Source: Halomonas elongata DSM 2581 (GTDB lineage Bacteria; Pseudomonadota; Gammaproteobacteria; Pseudomonadales; Halomonadaceae). From it: a DNA stretch of 64,000 nucleotides. Location of the stretch: the NCBI RefSeq assembly GCF_000196875.2, contig NC_014532.2, positions 3,782,001 to 3,846,000 of the forward strand, given 5' to 3'. Under the pieces are notes generated by a model. That model was not told the origin of the DNA and searched no databases. It saw only the letters and a program-made list of their open reading frames with translations. Position 1 is the stretch's first letter, and each line of letters begins with the position of its first letter. The translations under genes were made by a program, and so were the position numbers. Shown in pieces: positions 1 through 8,317 of this stretch.

Positions 1-803
1 AGGAACAGGAGCGCATGGAGCAGGTCATGAGCTCGCCCGGGCTCAACATCGCCTCCTTCGCCGGCATGTCGCCGGTCGTGCCCGAAATCTACGTCAGCGC
101 CATCCCCTTCCTGTTCGACGATTTCGACGCTGCCCGCCAGTTCTTCGATGAAGGCGAGTACTGGCAGGCGGTGGAGAACGATCTGCGCGAGCGGGCCGGC
201 CTGGAACTCCTCGCGGTGGTCGAGGAAGGCGGCTTTCTGGCCTTCACCAACGACAAGCGTCCCATCGCCTCGCCGGATGACTTCGAGGGCCTGCGCTTCC
301 GTGCCATGGATCCGAGCCAGGTGGCGCTCTACGAGGCCTTCGGGGCTTCCGGCACGCCGATTCCCTGGACCGAGGTCTACATGGCCTTGAAGACCGGCGT
401 GGCCGACGGTCAGATGAATCCGCCGATGTACATCATTCTCGGCAGCCTCCATGAAGTGCAGGATTACCTGACCCTGGCCAACATCCAGTATTCGGACCAG
501 TTCCTGGTCGGCAACGCCGCCATGATCGAAGGCTGGGACGAAGAAATGCGCAATGCCTTCCAGGAAGCCGTGACCGAGGCCAACCAGAAGGCCCGCGAAC
601 ACAACGAGGCCAAGGTCGACGAGCGCATCGCCTTCCTCGAGGAACAGGGCATGGAGGTCATTCGTCCCGACGAGGAGCAGTTGGCCGCCTTCCGCGAGCA
701 GGGGCAACCGGCCTATCTCGACTGGCTGAAGCAGCAGGACATCGAGCCCCGCTACATCGACATGGCGCTCGAGGACGCCGGCCTGAACCCGCAAAGCGAA
801 TGA
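1..803 (+). CDS. TRAP transporter substrate-binding protein, DctP family (5' partial)
   Basis: Periplasmic solute-receptor subunit of a tripartite (TRAP) transporter; it captures an organic-acid-type ligand and hands it to the membrane subunits that follow. The reading frame is open to the left edge, so the true start and signal peptide lie outside the window and any internal Met is not the start. About 266 residues are visible. Family hallmarks are the strand with the ligand-binding arginine (LRFRAMDP, near visible residue 100), followed by PWTEVYMALKTG and the GVADGQMNPP block, equivalent to the VDGQENP motif of DctP proteins. A hairpin (815-839) separates it from the two permease genes. 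The substrate cannot be read from sequence; the dipeptidase and prephenate-dehydratase-like genes downstream are the only context. Confidence 0.9.
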   Translation, partial: EQERMEQVMSSPGLNIASFAGMSPVVPEIYVSAIPFLFDDFDAARQFFDEGEYWQAVENDLRERAGLELLAVVEEGGFLAFTNDKRPIASPDDFEGLRFRAMDPSQVALYEAFGASGTPIPWTEVYMALKTGVADGQMNPPMYIILGSLHEVQDYLTLANIQYSDQFLVGNAAMIEGWDEEMRNAFQEAVTEANQKAREHNEAKVDERIAFLEEQGMEVIRPDEEQLAAFREQGQPAYLDWLKQQDIEPRYIDMALEDAGLNPQSE

Positions 804-814
804 CGCCTCACTCC

Positions 815-839
815 GGCCCGGGCGTGCACCGCCCGGGCC
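815..839 (+). terminator. GC-rich hairpin between binding-protein and permease genes
   Basis: Perfect 10-bp inverted repeat GGCCCGGGCG / CGCCCGGGCC with a 5-nt loop, 12 nt after the binding-protein stop codon and 18 nt before the small-permease start. There is no T-run, so partial termination or 3'-end mRNA stabilisation is as likely as full termination. The same arrangement recurs in the other transporter operons of the window. Confidence 0.6.
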
Positions 840-857
840 TGTCGCACGGAATCCCCT

Positions 858-1349
858 ATGCTCCCGCACCTATCCCGACTGCCGGACCTGACCCGGCGGG
901 CCGCCCTGACGCTGGCCGGCAGCCTGCTGCTCATCGACCTTCTGGCGATGCTGTATGGCGTCTTCATGCGCTATCTGGCCGGCGGCGCCCCGATCTGGAC
1001 CGATGAACTGGCCCGTTACCTGATCATCGGTGCCGTCATGCTGGCGGCCGGCGCCGTCTGGGTCGAGGGTGGCCACATGCGCGTGGCACTCATCGAGAGA
1101 CTGCTGCCACGCCCCCTGTGTCGACTCCTCAACCTCTATCAATGGCTGCTGACCCTGACGCTGGCCGTGGCCGGCGCGATCTTCAGCTATCGCTATGCGC
1201 AATCGGTGTCGATGTTCACCAGCCAGGGGCTCGGCATCAGCCGCACCATCCCGGTGATGGCCCTGCCGACCGGCTTCGCCCTGCTGGCCTGGCAGGCCCT
1301 GTGGCATGGCCCGGCACCGCTGCCGACGCTGGAGGAGCCGTCATCATGA
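858..1349 (+). CDS. TRAP transporter small permease, DctQ family
   Basis: Small membrane subunit of the TRAP transporter, 163 aa, with four predicted membrane helices (about residues 13-36, 50-68, 92-112 and 132-148). The stretch GAPIWTDELARYLIIGAVML is characteristic of DctQ, where a conserved W/E-E-x-x-R-Y/F segment precedes helix 2. Start ATG at 858, with only a weak CACGGA-type Shine-Dalgarno. The stop overlaps the start of the large permease (ATGA at 1346-1349), so the two are probably translationally coupled. The GC-rich hairpin upstream may lower its expression relative to the binding protein. Confidence 0.88.
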   Translation: MLPHLSRLPDLTRRAALTLAGSLLLIDLLAMLYGVFMRYLAGGAPIWTDELARYLIIGAVMLAAGAVWVEGGHMRVALIERLLPRPLCRLLNLYQWLLTLTLAVAGAIFSYRYAQSVSMFTSQGLGISRTIPVMALPTGFALLAWQALWHGPAPLPTLEEPSS

Positions 1350-2626
1350 TGACCTTGACCATGTTCGCGGTCTTCCTGGCGCACGTCCTGCTCGGCCTGC
1401 CCCTGTTCATCGCGCTGCTGACCACCGCCGCGGTCGGCTTTCTGTTCGTCGACCCGGCGATGATCCCGCGCATGATGCCCCAGCAGTTCTTCGGCGGCAT
1501 CAACGCCTTCTCGCTGATGGCCATTCCGCTGTTCATTCTCGCCGGCAACTTGATGAACACCAGCCGCCTCACTGATCGGCTGATGACCCTGGCCCGGCTG
1601 CTGGTCGGCCACCTGCGCGGCGGCATGGGCCACGTCAACGTGGTCTCCAGCGTGTTCTTCGCCGGCGTCAACGGCTCGGCGGTGGCCGATACCTCGGCGC
1701 TGGGGTCGCTGCTGGTGCCTCCCATGCGCAAGGAGGGCTATTCCACCGCCTTCGCCGCCGGCCTCACCGCAGGCAGTTCATTGATCGGCCCGATCATTCC
1801 TCCCAGCATCTTCATGATCCTCTACGCCTCGCTGACCAACACCTCGGTCGGCGATCTCTTCCTGGCCGGTGTGATCCCCGGCCTGCTGCTGGGCGCCGCT
1901 TTCATGGCCATGAATGCCTGGTACGCCCGACGCCGCGGGCTCGAGAAGCGAGGCAGCTGGCCCGGCGGCGCCGAGCTGGGACGTGCCACCCTGGGCGCCC
2001 TGCCGGCCCTGATCGCGCCTTTCATCATCGTCGCCGGCATCGTCATGGGCCTGGTCACGCCCACCGAATCCGGCGCGCTCACCGCACTCTACGTGGCACT
2101 CTACGGCCTGGCGATGGGCAATCTCGGGCCACGCGACTTCTGGCGCGCCATCGTCGAGACCACGCGTCTGACCGGTGCCATCTTCATCATCATGGCCGCC
2201 TCGGCCACGGTCAGCTGGCTGCTCTCCTACGCCCAGGTGCCGAGCCAGTTCGTCGAGCTGCTGACGCCCTACATCGAACAGCCCGTGCTGATCCTGCTGC
2301 TGCTAAGCGCCATCACCTTCGTCACCGGCATGTTCATGGAAGAGGTCTCGGCCCTGATGCTGCTCACGCCCATCTTCGCGCCGGTGGCGATGATGGCGGG
2401 CATCGACCCCGTTCACCTGGGCATCATCATCACTCTCAACATCACCATCGCCCTGATCACGCCCCCCATGGGAGCCTGCGTGTTCGTGGCAGCGGCGGTC
2501 AGCCGGCTGGAGATCACCGCCCTGTTCCGCACCATCTGGCCCTTCGTGGTCACCGCCCTGCTGGTGCTGGCAGCCCTGATCCTGTTCCCCCCACTCACCC
2601 TGTGGCTCCCGACGATCCTTGGATGA
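1346..2626 (+). CDS. TRAP transporter large permease, DctM family
   Basis: Channel-forming large subunit of the sodium-driven TRAP transporter, 426 aa with 11-12 predicted hydrophobic helices. Recognisable family blocks are NAFSLMAIPLFILAGNLM near residue 50, GSAVADTSALGSLLVPPM near 110, SSLIGPIIPPSIFMILYA near 140 and TPTESGALTALYV near 235. The frame is open further upstream, but the ATG at 1346 overlapping the DctQ stop is the natural start: it begins directly with the first membrane segment, as in homologues. Forms one transporter with the two genes before it. Substrate unknown. Confidence 0.92.
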   Translation: MMTLTMFAVFLAHVLLGLPLFIALLTTAAVGFLFVDPAMIPRMMPQQFFGGINAFSLMAIPLFILAGNLMNTSRLTDRLMTLARLLVGHLRGGMGHVNVVSSVFFAGVNGSAVADTSALGSLLVPPMRKEGYSTAFAAGLTAGSSLIGPIIPPSIFMILYASLTNTSVGDLFLAGVIPGLLLGAAFMAMNAWYARRRGLEKRGSWPGGAELGRATLGALPALIAPFIIVAGIVMGLVTPTESGALTALYVALYGLAMGNLGPRDFWRAIVETTRLTGAIFIIMAASATVSWLLSYAQVPSQFVELLTPYIEQPVLILLLLSAITFVTGMFMEEVSALMLLTPIFAPVAMMAGIDPVHLGIIITLNITIALITPPMGACVFVAAAVSRLEITALFRTIWPFVVTALLVLAALILFPPLTLWLPTILG

Positions 2627-2630
2627 TCCC

Positions 2631-3395
2631 ATGACCCGACCCGAGCACGACGCCTCCCTCGCCGACACGCCGATTCCCCATCGGGCCGAACCCGATTGGG
2701 CGGCGGTCGGCCGGCTGCCGATCGACGGCAGCAATGAACCCCTGGTGCCGATGAGCCTGGCACCGCCACCGATCAAGGTCTTCCCGGCCTACGCGCGTAT
2801 GGGCATCCCCGGCGCGGTCGACGAATGCTATGTTCGCGAGGGCGTCTATCGGCGCCTGCTGGCGGTGGCTCGCTCCCTGCCCGAGGGCTTGAGCCTGCTG
2901 GTGCTGGATGGCTGGCGGCCCTGGCGGGTCCAGCAGTACCTGTTCGAGACCCTGCAGGCCACCATCCAGGCCAATCATCCCGAGTTCGACGACCAGCAGT
3001 TGCTGGTGCGTACCCGCGAGTTCGTCGCTCAGCCCAGCACCGACCCGTCGTCTCCCAGCCCGCATCTGACCGGAGGCGCCGTGGACGTGACCCTGTGCGA
3101 TGCCGACGGCCTGCCGCTGGACATGGGCACGCTGTTCGACGAGGCCGTCCCCGCCTCCCATGCCGATGCGCTGGAGGGAGATCCAGGGCGGGACGATGCC
3201 AGGCGCCAAGCCCGGGACAACCGCCGCCTGCTCTATCACGCCATGCACGCCGAGGGCTTTACCAACCTGCCCAGCGAATGGTGGCATTTCGATCTCGGCG
3301 ACCAGCTATGGGCCCACTACGAGGGGCACGCCAGCGCGCGTTACGGCCCGGCGGAACTGGATACCATCGAGAATCGCTGGCGACGTCAGCTCTGA
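2631..3395 (+). CDS. D-alanyl-D-alanine dipeptidase-like peptidase (M15D, VanX/DdpX-like)
   Basis: Predicted zinc dipeptidase of family M15D, 254 aa. The zinc site of VanX-type enzymes is visible: SPHLTGGAVD (His145, Asp152) and EWWH (catalytic Glu216, ligand His219). LDGWRP at 93-98 corresponds to the substrate-arginine motif. No signal peptide is seen, so it is probably cytoplasmic. Homologues such as E. coli DdpX hydrolyse D-Ala-D-Ala for use as a nutrient. The gene starts 4 nt after the TRAP large permease (ATG at 2631; a TTG at 2619 overlapping the previous stop is possible), so it is presumably cotranscribed, and the transporter could feed it a small peptide or related acid. That link is inferred. 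No van-type ligase or regulator is nearby, so a resistance role is unlikely. Confidence 0.85.
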   Translation: MTRPEHDASLADTPIPHRAEPDWAAVGRLPIDGSNEPLVPMSLAPPPIKVFPAYARMGIPGAVDECYVREGVYRRLLAVARSLPEGLSLLVLDGWRPWRVQQYLFETLQATIQANHPEFDDQQLLVRTREFVAQPSTDPSSPSPHLTGGAVDVTLCDADGLPLDMGTLFDEAVPASHADALEGDPGRDDARRQARDNRRLLYHAMHAEGFTNLPSEWWHFDLGDQLWAHYEGHASARYGPAELDTIENRWRRQL

Positions 3396-3430
3396 TGATC
3401 CACCGGGGACGGACACCGTCGACGAGGGGC

Positions 3431-3436
3431 TATACT
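3431..3436 (+). promoter_or_regulatory. Candidate -10 box (TATACT) upstream of the 3487 gene
   Basis: TATACT lies about 50 nt before the next start codon, in the only gap of this gene set (3396-3486). The best -35 (CGGACA, 3410-3415) is weak with a 15-bp spacer, so a separate promoter for the downstream gene is only a possibility. Confidence 0.3.
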
Positions 3437-3486
3437 GGCAGCCTCCACAACGGCACCACGACACCGAGACTGACCCCGAGAGCCTC

Positions 3487-4092
3487 ATGATGCGATTCGC
3501 CACCCTCGGCCCCGACGACAGCAATCACGCCCTGATCTTGCGCCGCTACCTCGCGGAACGCGGCCTGGAGCACGCATCGATCACGCTGGTCGACGACTTC
3601 CCCTCGGCTTTTGAATCCCTGGTGGCCCGGCGGCTCGACTATGTGCTGCAGGTCACGGCCCACCCTGCTCACGCCGACTGCGTGGGCCGCTACATGCACC
3701 GTGCCTTTCCGGTCGACAGCTTCATCGCCGCCAGTCGACCGCTGGCCATCGTGGCACGCCGGGATCGCCCCCACCCGCGTTCGCTGGCATTACAGCCTGC
3801 GACTCGACACTACACCGACCTCGCCGACTGGCCGGAACAGCGCGAGATGCCGACCATCGTGGCCGTGGCCGAGGCGGTTCTCGACGGCGAGGTGGATGCC
3901 GGTCTCATGGCCGAGGAAATGATCGAGCAGCATGCCGACAGACTGCGCCTGATCAGGCCGCTGGGTGCCGCCCTGGACACCTGGGTGCTGTTCGGCCACC
4001 GCCCGCTCGACCGAGGCCCCATGCTATGGCCCGAGGCCCCGATCACCGAGCGTTTTCGCGACGCCTGCCGAGCGCCTAGCCCAGGAAGATGA
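3487..4092 (+). CDS. Prephenate dehydratase/decarboxylase-like (PDT-fold) protein, function unknown
   Basis: A 201-aa protein beginning MRFATLGPDDSN, like the start of prephenate dehydratase domains (ATLGPxGTxS). Its overall pattern (SAFESLVARRLDYVLQVTAH, then a FIAASRPLAIVARRD strand) resembles stand-alone members such as the bacilysin-pathway prephenate decarboxylase BacA. No ACT regulatory domain follows and the TRDF-type catalytic motif of true dehydratases is not evident, so dehydratase activity should not be assumed. Double ATG at 3487/3490; the second is equally plausible. It ends with a 17-bp tail-to-tail overlap with the TAXI permease gene on the other strand. Its neighbours suggest processing or sensing of an imported small acid, but that is inference. 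Confidence 0.55.
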   Translation: MMRFATLGPDDSNHALILRRYLAERGLEHASITLVDDFPSAFESLVARRLDYVLQVTAHPAHADCVGRYMHRAFPVDSFIAASRPLAIVARRDRPHPRSLALQPATRHYTDLADWPEQREMPTIVAVAEAVLDGEVDAGLMAEEMIEQHADRLRLIRPLGAALDTWVLFGHRPLDRGPMLWPEAPITERFRDACRAPSPGR

Positions 4093-5884
4093 CCGCCAGG
4101 CCGGCGCCCACCAGCACGAGGCGCCAGACGGACGAGCGGCGCGCGATCAGCCCATAGGAGATCGCCAGCAGCCCCACTCCGACCAGGCCGGTCTCGGCCA
4201 GCGCTCGCCAGGGCGCATCCGCCAGATGGATGATGCCGGGCCTTGCGACCATCGCCAGCGGAATCAGGTACAGCCCGACCCCCAGCGACATCGCGCGCAG
4301 GGCGACCTTGATCCAGCTTTCGCCGGCCATGCCGGCAGCGATGAAGACACCGCCGCAGACCGGCGGCGTGATGGTCGAGAGCAGGGCATACCAGAACACG
4401 AACAGGTGGGCGAGCAAGGGCGGCAATCCCAGTTCGGTCAATGCCGGCCCGGCCACCGATACGCAGATCACATAGGCCGCGGTGGTGGGCACCTCCATGC
4501 CCAGCACCAGGCATGCCAGGGCAGTGAGCAGCAACGCCGGCCACAGGGCGCCCCCGGAAAGCGAGAGGATCGCCGAGGTGACCTTGACGCCCAGCCCGGT
4601 CATCGCCAGCACCCCAATGACCAGCGACGCGCAGATGATGATCGCGCCGATGGTCGCCACCTGGCGCCCGGCGAGCACCATGGCCTCGGCCAGTCGCGTG
4701 AACAGGCCGCGCCATGACGGCACCAGGCGTGAATCCAGCCACAGCAGCGCCGCCCCGACGAAGATCGCCAGGCTGGCGGCATACTGGGGCGTGTTGCCGG
4801 CATGGAAGATCCGCTCGAGCAGCACCGCAAACGGCACGGCGAAGAACAGCCCCGTCATCCACACCTCGCGCAAGGCGGGCCGGTCCTCGTCCGCCACCGG
4901 GCGAAGGTCATGGCGCGTGGCATAGGCGTTGATGCCCATCCACACCGTGGCGAAATAGAGCAGCGCCGGCAGCATGGCGGCGGCCATGATGTCGGTATAG
5001 GGCGTGCCGGTGAGTTCCACCATCACGAAGGCACCGGCCCCCATCAACGGCGGCATGATCTGCCCACCCGAGGACGCCACCGCCTCGACGGCGGCAGCCA
5101 GCGCCCGTGGATAGCCCAGGCGCGTCATGGAAGGGATGGTGATCGCCCCGGTGGAGGCCACATTGGCCGACGCCGACCCCGAGATGGAACCCATCAACGC
5201 CGAGGACACCACCGAGACCTTGGCCCCGCCACCGGTCAAGCGGCCGGCGACCAGGCCCGCCAGGTTCATGAAGCCCTTGCCGGCCTCGCCGGCATTGAGG
5301 ACCGCCCCGAAGATCACGAAGATAGCCACCACCCCGACGCTGACGCCGGTCAGCTTGCCCCAGAGGCCACCCTCGGCGATGGTCAGCGAACCGACCAGGC
5401 TGGCCGCCGGCAGCCCCGGATGCCCGAACTCCCCCGGCACATACTGGCCGAAGAAGGCATAGAGCAGGGCTACCGCCGCCACCAGCGGCAATGGCCAGCC
5501 GATCGCCCGACGCGCGGTCTCCAGGGCCAGCACGATCAGAAAGCCCCCGATGACCATCTGCAACGGCGTATCGATGAAACCGTACTGCCCGGACAAGGCC
5601 TGCTCGTTGACGGCGATCCAGACACAGGCCGCCACGCCGAGCAGGGTAAGCGCCCAACCGCTCCAGCGCTGCCAGGGCGTGCGCGCGGCGAACACCAGCA
5701 CCCAGGGCAGGATCAGAGCCATGTGCAGCGGACGACTCACCAGTGCCGGAGTCAGCCCGTAGAAGATCAGGCCGAGGTGGAAGACGACCGAGAGCGCACC
5801 CAGCCCGACCCAGGGAAGGCGGACACCGGGACTACCGGACGCTGCCGCCTCGGCGGCATGAGATGATGAAGAAGTGGAAGACAT
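4076..5884 (-). CDS. TRAP transporter fused permease (DctQM fusion, TAXI-associated)
   Basis: Single-chain TRAP permease of 602 aa combining a small-subunit-like N-terminal part (four to five helices, about residues 20-160) with a DctM-type channel (GxFxxFGAVLNAGEAGKGFMN region near 230, TGAITIPSMTRLGYP near 280, GGQIMPPLMGAGAF near 310). This fusion is typical of TAXI-type systems and fits the TAXI receptor gene just upstream on the same strand. Start chosen at ATG 5884 (MSSTSSSSHA); the frame extends upstream, but that stretch is low in hydrophobicity and unlike homologues. A 120-bp gap with a hairpin (5950-5981) separates it from the receptor gene. Substrate unknown; TAXI systems are usually annotated for glutamate or other small acids. 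Confidence 0.88.
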   Translation of the reverse strand: MSSTSSSSHAAEAAASGSPGVRLPWVGLGALSVVFHLGLIFYGLTPALVSRPLHMALILPWVLVFAARTPWQRWSGWALTLLGVAACVWIAVNEQALSGQYGFIDTPLQMVIGGFLIVLALETARRAIGWPLPLVAAVALLYAFFGQYVPGEFGHPGLPAASLVGSLTIAEGGLWGKLTGVSVGVVAIFVIFGAVLNAGEAGKGFMNLAGLVAGRLTGGGAKVSVVSSALMGSISGSASANVASTGAITIPSMTRLGYPRALAAAVEAVASSGGQIMPPLMGAGAFVMVELTGTPYTDIMAAAMLPALLYFATVWMGINAYATRHDLRPVADEDRPALREVWMTGLFFAVPFAVLLERIFHAGNTPQYAASLAIFVGAALLWLDSRLVPSWRGLFTRLAEAMVLAGRQVATIGAIIICASLVIGVLAMTGLGVKVTSAILSLSGGALWPALLLTALACLVLGMEVPTTAAYVICVSVAGPALTELGLPPLLAHLFVFWYALLSTITPPVCGGVFIAAGMAGESWIKVALRAMSLGVGLYLIPLAMVARPGIIHLADAPWRALAETGLVGVGLLAISYGLIARRSSVWRLVLVGAGLAVIFLG

Positions 5885-5949
5885 GAGGCGTTCAGGACAA
5901 GGGATCAATGGGCGGGGTGGAACGCGAGGCGCACGGGACCGTGCCGGCA

Positions 5950-5981
5950 TTCATGCAGCGTTTCCAGAAACGCCGCATGAA
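5950..5981 (-). terminator. Hairpin between TAXI receptor gene and fused permease gene
   Basis: Imperfect inverted repeat: 7 bp (TTCATGC/GCATGAA), one A-C mismatch, 7 bp (GCGTTTC/GAAACGC), with a 2-nt tip (functionally a CCAG-type loop). It sits 24 nt after the receptor stop and 65 nt before the permease start on the minus strand, so it may limit read-through into the permease or stabilise the receptor message. Confidence 0.55.
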
Positions 5982-6004
5982 CCGGGCTCGGGCAAGCACC
6001 ACGC

Positions 6005-6955
6005 TCAGGGAACCTCGATACCGGCTTCCTCATAGTAACGCCGCGCGCCGGGATGCAACTCACCCCGCATGTTGGCGAGCATCGAGGGCGACACGCTGCG
6101 CCACCAGGGCGAGCTCTCGGCCATGGCCTCGCGTCGTTCCCAGAATGTCTTCGTCAGGGTATAGGCGGTGTCATCGTCCATACCGGTGGTCGTGTAGGCG
6201 GCCACCGGCAGCGATGTCGTCATCACCGGTTCGTCGATGCCCGCGTAGGTGCCAGCCGGAATCTTCTGCGGCGTCGCGCCGGTCTCGGCGATCTGCTCCT
6301 CGGTCATCGACACCAGCCCCACCGGCATGCTGGCTGCGGTCTCGATCACATTGGGCGCGGGGAAGGAACCGGCTGTGGCGAAGGCATCGATCTGGCCGTT
6401 CTTGAGTGCGTCCGGTGCACTGCCCACATCGGCATCGTCGACCTCGACCTCATCGGTGAGACCGAACAGCTCGAGATAGCGCGCGGCCTCACGGGCCCCG
6501 AAGGACCCCTGACCGATCAGCAGGTGCTTACCCGCCAGTTCCTCCAGACGCAGAGTGTCCTGTTCCCCGGCCACCACCAGGTGCATGGTCAGCGAGGGGA
6601 TCGGGAAGAGCCCGCGGATCTCCTGGAAGCGTGGATGCCGACGCTCGGCAAAGGGCCCCTCGCCGGCCACCGCCTTGGCCGCCAGCGAGGGCGGCGTGGT
6701 GAACACATAGTTGCCCTGGCGAGCCATCACCTCCATGACGTTCTGGACCGATCCCTGGCTCTCCTCCAGGGTCAGGGTCATGGCACCGTCGGTGCCGGCC
6801 TTGATGGCCTCGGACAGTTCCACTCCCATCTGATAGTAGGCCGTGCCGGCGGAGGCAGACTTGTAGGTGATGCGCGTGTCGGCCGACGCCGTCAGAGAGG
6901 CGGCGCCCAGCCAGAGGGCGGCGAGCGCCGCGAGAAACCGCGGGAAATGACGCAT
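6005..6955 (-). CDS. TAXI family TRAP transporter solute-binding protein
   Basis: Periplasmic receptor of the TAXI class (316 aa from ATG 6955). A signal peptide is clear (MRHFPRFLAALAALWLG, cleavage near TASA-DT). Mature-protein hallmarks are ITYKSASAGTAYYQMGVELSEAI near residue 30, the TAXI-type G-T/S-x-Y-Y block, and GKHLLIGQGSFGAREAARYL near 145, the S/G-x-x-GTR-like second lobe. Alternative starts at 6973 (ATG) and 6982 (GTG) would only lengthen the n-region. Works with the fused permease encoded next. Immediately upstream, 160 bp away, is the last gene of the inositol arm, so the system could carry an inositol-derived acid; nothing in the sequence proves that. Confidence 0.88.
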   Translation of the reverse strand: MRHFPRFLAALAALWLGAASLTASADTRITYKSASAGTAYYQMGVELSEAIKAGTDGAMTLTLEESQGSVQNVMEVMARQGNYVFTTPPSLAAKAVAGEGPFAERRHPRFQEIRGLFPIPSLTMHLVVAGEQDTLRLEELAGKHLLIGQGSFGAREAARYLELFGLTDEVEVDDADVGSAPDALKNGQIDAFATAGSFPAPNVIETAASMPVGLVSMTEEQIAETGATPQKIPAGTYAGIDEPVMTTSLPVAAYTTTGMDDDTAYTLTKTFWERREAMAESSPWWRSVSPSMLANMRGELHPGARRYYEEAGIEVP

Positions 6956-7114
6956 GAATGTCTCCAGCTGCATGTCGAGCACCGGGCCAGTGCCTCGTTA
7001 TTGATCGCCCGCAGCCTGCCGCCACGGGCATTGGAAATGCCCGCTCGCCAGCATATTCGACATGACGCAAGGACGCCATGCGACCGCTGCCCTCGAGATG
7101 CGTCTGAACAGTGC

Positions 7115-8245
7115 CTAGCCGGAAACGGATACCCAATTGCCCTCGAGATGCGAACGCTCGATGGCCTCGATCAGGCGATTGACCCGTGCCGCTTCCCGAA
7201 AATTCGGGTAGAGGGGCCTGTCGCCCACGATGCCTTCCACCAGGTCGCGAATCTCGATGATCTTCTGGTCGTTGTAGCCCAGACCATGCCCTGGAGCGGG
7301 GCTGAAGGCCGCGTAATCCGGGTGTTCAGGACCGATCAGCAGTGTGCTGAAACCACGACGTCCTTCGGGCCCCGTGTGTTTATAGAGCTGCAGCTCACTC
7401 ATGCGCTCCTGGTCGAAGATGATCGAGCCCCTGGTACCGGTGAGGGTATAGGCCAATCCCATCTTGCGCCCGGTAGCCACCCGCGATGTTTCCAGGTTGC
7501 CGATCAGGCCACCATCGAAACGTAACAGCGCCTGGGCCTGGTCGTCGTTCTCGACCTCTTCCATACCACCGCCACCGTCGGGCAACGCTCGCTGGGGGAT
7601 CACCGTCTGCAGCTGGCCACATACCTCACCGATGCGTTGACCGGTGAGATATTCCGCCATGTTGAGGATATGTGAGCCCAGATCCCCCAGGGCGCCAGCC
7701 CCGGCGGTGGCGCGCCGGGTGTGCCAGTCATGGGGCTTGGTCGGATCGGCCAGGTAATCCTCGTTGTGGCGGCCCCGGAAATGAACCAGTTCACCGATCT
7801 CACCGCTCTGCACGATCTCTCGGGCCAGTTGGGTGGCCGAATTGCGGATATAGTTGAAGCCCACCAGGGTCTTCACACCGGCGGCCTCCGCGGCCTCGAC
7901 CATCGCCTGGGCATCGACAGCGGAGAGTGCCAGCGGCTTCTCGGCGTAGACATGCTTGCCCGCAGCAATGGCGGCCAGGGCCATCTCCTTGTGCAGAAAA
8001 TTGGGTGCGCAGATATCCACCACATCCACATCCGGATCCTCCACCAGGGCCTTCCAGTCTCCGGTGGAGCGAGCGAATCCCAGTTCCCGCGCCTTGCGGA
8101 CTGCCTGTTCGTCATCGACCTCGGCGAGCAGTTCACAGACCGGGAAGGCTGGCAGGGAAAAGACGGTGGGCGCCGCTTTCAGAGCGATAGCATGGGCCTT
8201 GCCCATGAAGCCGGTGCCGATCAAGCCGAACTTGAGGTCTGCCAT
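7115..8245 (-). CDS. Gfo/Idh/MocA family oxidoreductase, probable inositol-isomer dehydrogenase
   Basis: NAD(P)-dependent sugar/cyclitol dehydrogenase, 376 aa. The N-terminal Rossmann fold carries GLIGTGFMGKAHA (residues 7-19); the family motif AEKPLA is near residue 103, and the catalytic-domain segment GDLGSHILNMAEYLTG (near 190) carries the conserved Asp/His pair. It is the last gene of the inositol minus arm, 72 bp after iolA, and is clearly different from iolG (19654-20649). Second dehydrogenases of this family in iol clusters often act on scyllo-inositol or D-chiro-inositol (IolX/IolW/IolU-like), or on other sugars; which applies here is unknown. SD GAGG lies upstream of ATG 8245. Confidence 0.85.
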   Translation of the reverse strand: MADLKFGLIGTGFMGKAHAIALKAAPTVFSLPAFPVCELLAEVDDEQAVRKARELGFARSTGDWKALVEDPDVDVVDICAPNFLHKEMALAAIAAGKHVYAEKPLALSAVDAQAMVEAAEAAGVKTLVGFNYIRNSATQLAREIVQSGEIGELVHFRGRHNEDYLADPTKPHDWHTRRATAGAGALGDLGSHILNMAEYLTGQRIGEVCGQLQTVIPQRALPDGGGGMEEVENDDQAQALLRFDGGLIGNLETSRVATGRKMGLAYTLTGTRGSIIFDQERMSELQLYKHTGPEGRRGFSTLLIGPEHPDYAAFSPAPGHGLGYNDQKIIEIRDLVEGIVGDRPLYPNFREAARVNRLIEAIERSHLEGNWVSVSG

Positions 8246-8317
8246 CCTGTCATCCTCACATGATATGGCGACGCCGGGCTTCCCGGCCCGGCGGCCTGGG
8301 GTTGGGAGTGGCGTACT

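Noticed and set aside
2631..3395. Glycopeptide-resistance (vanX) gene
   Set aside because: No vanH/vanA ligase or two-component genes nearby, and Gram-negative hosts use such enzymes nutritionally.
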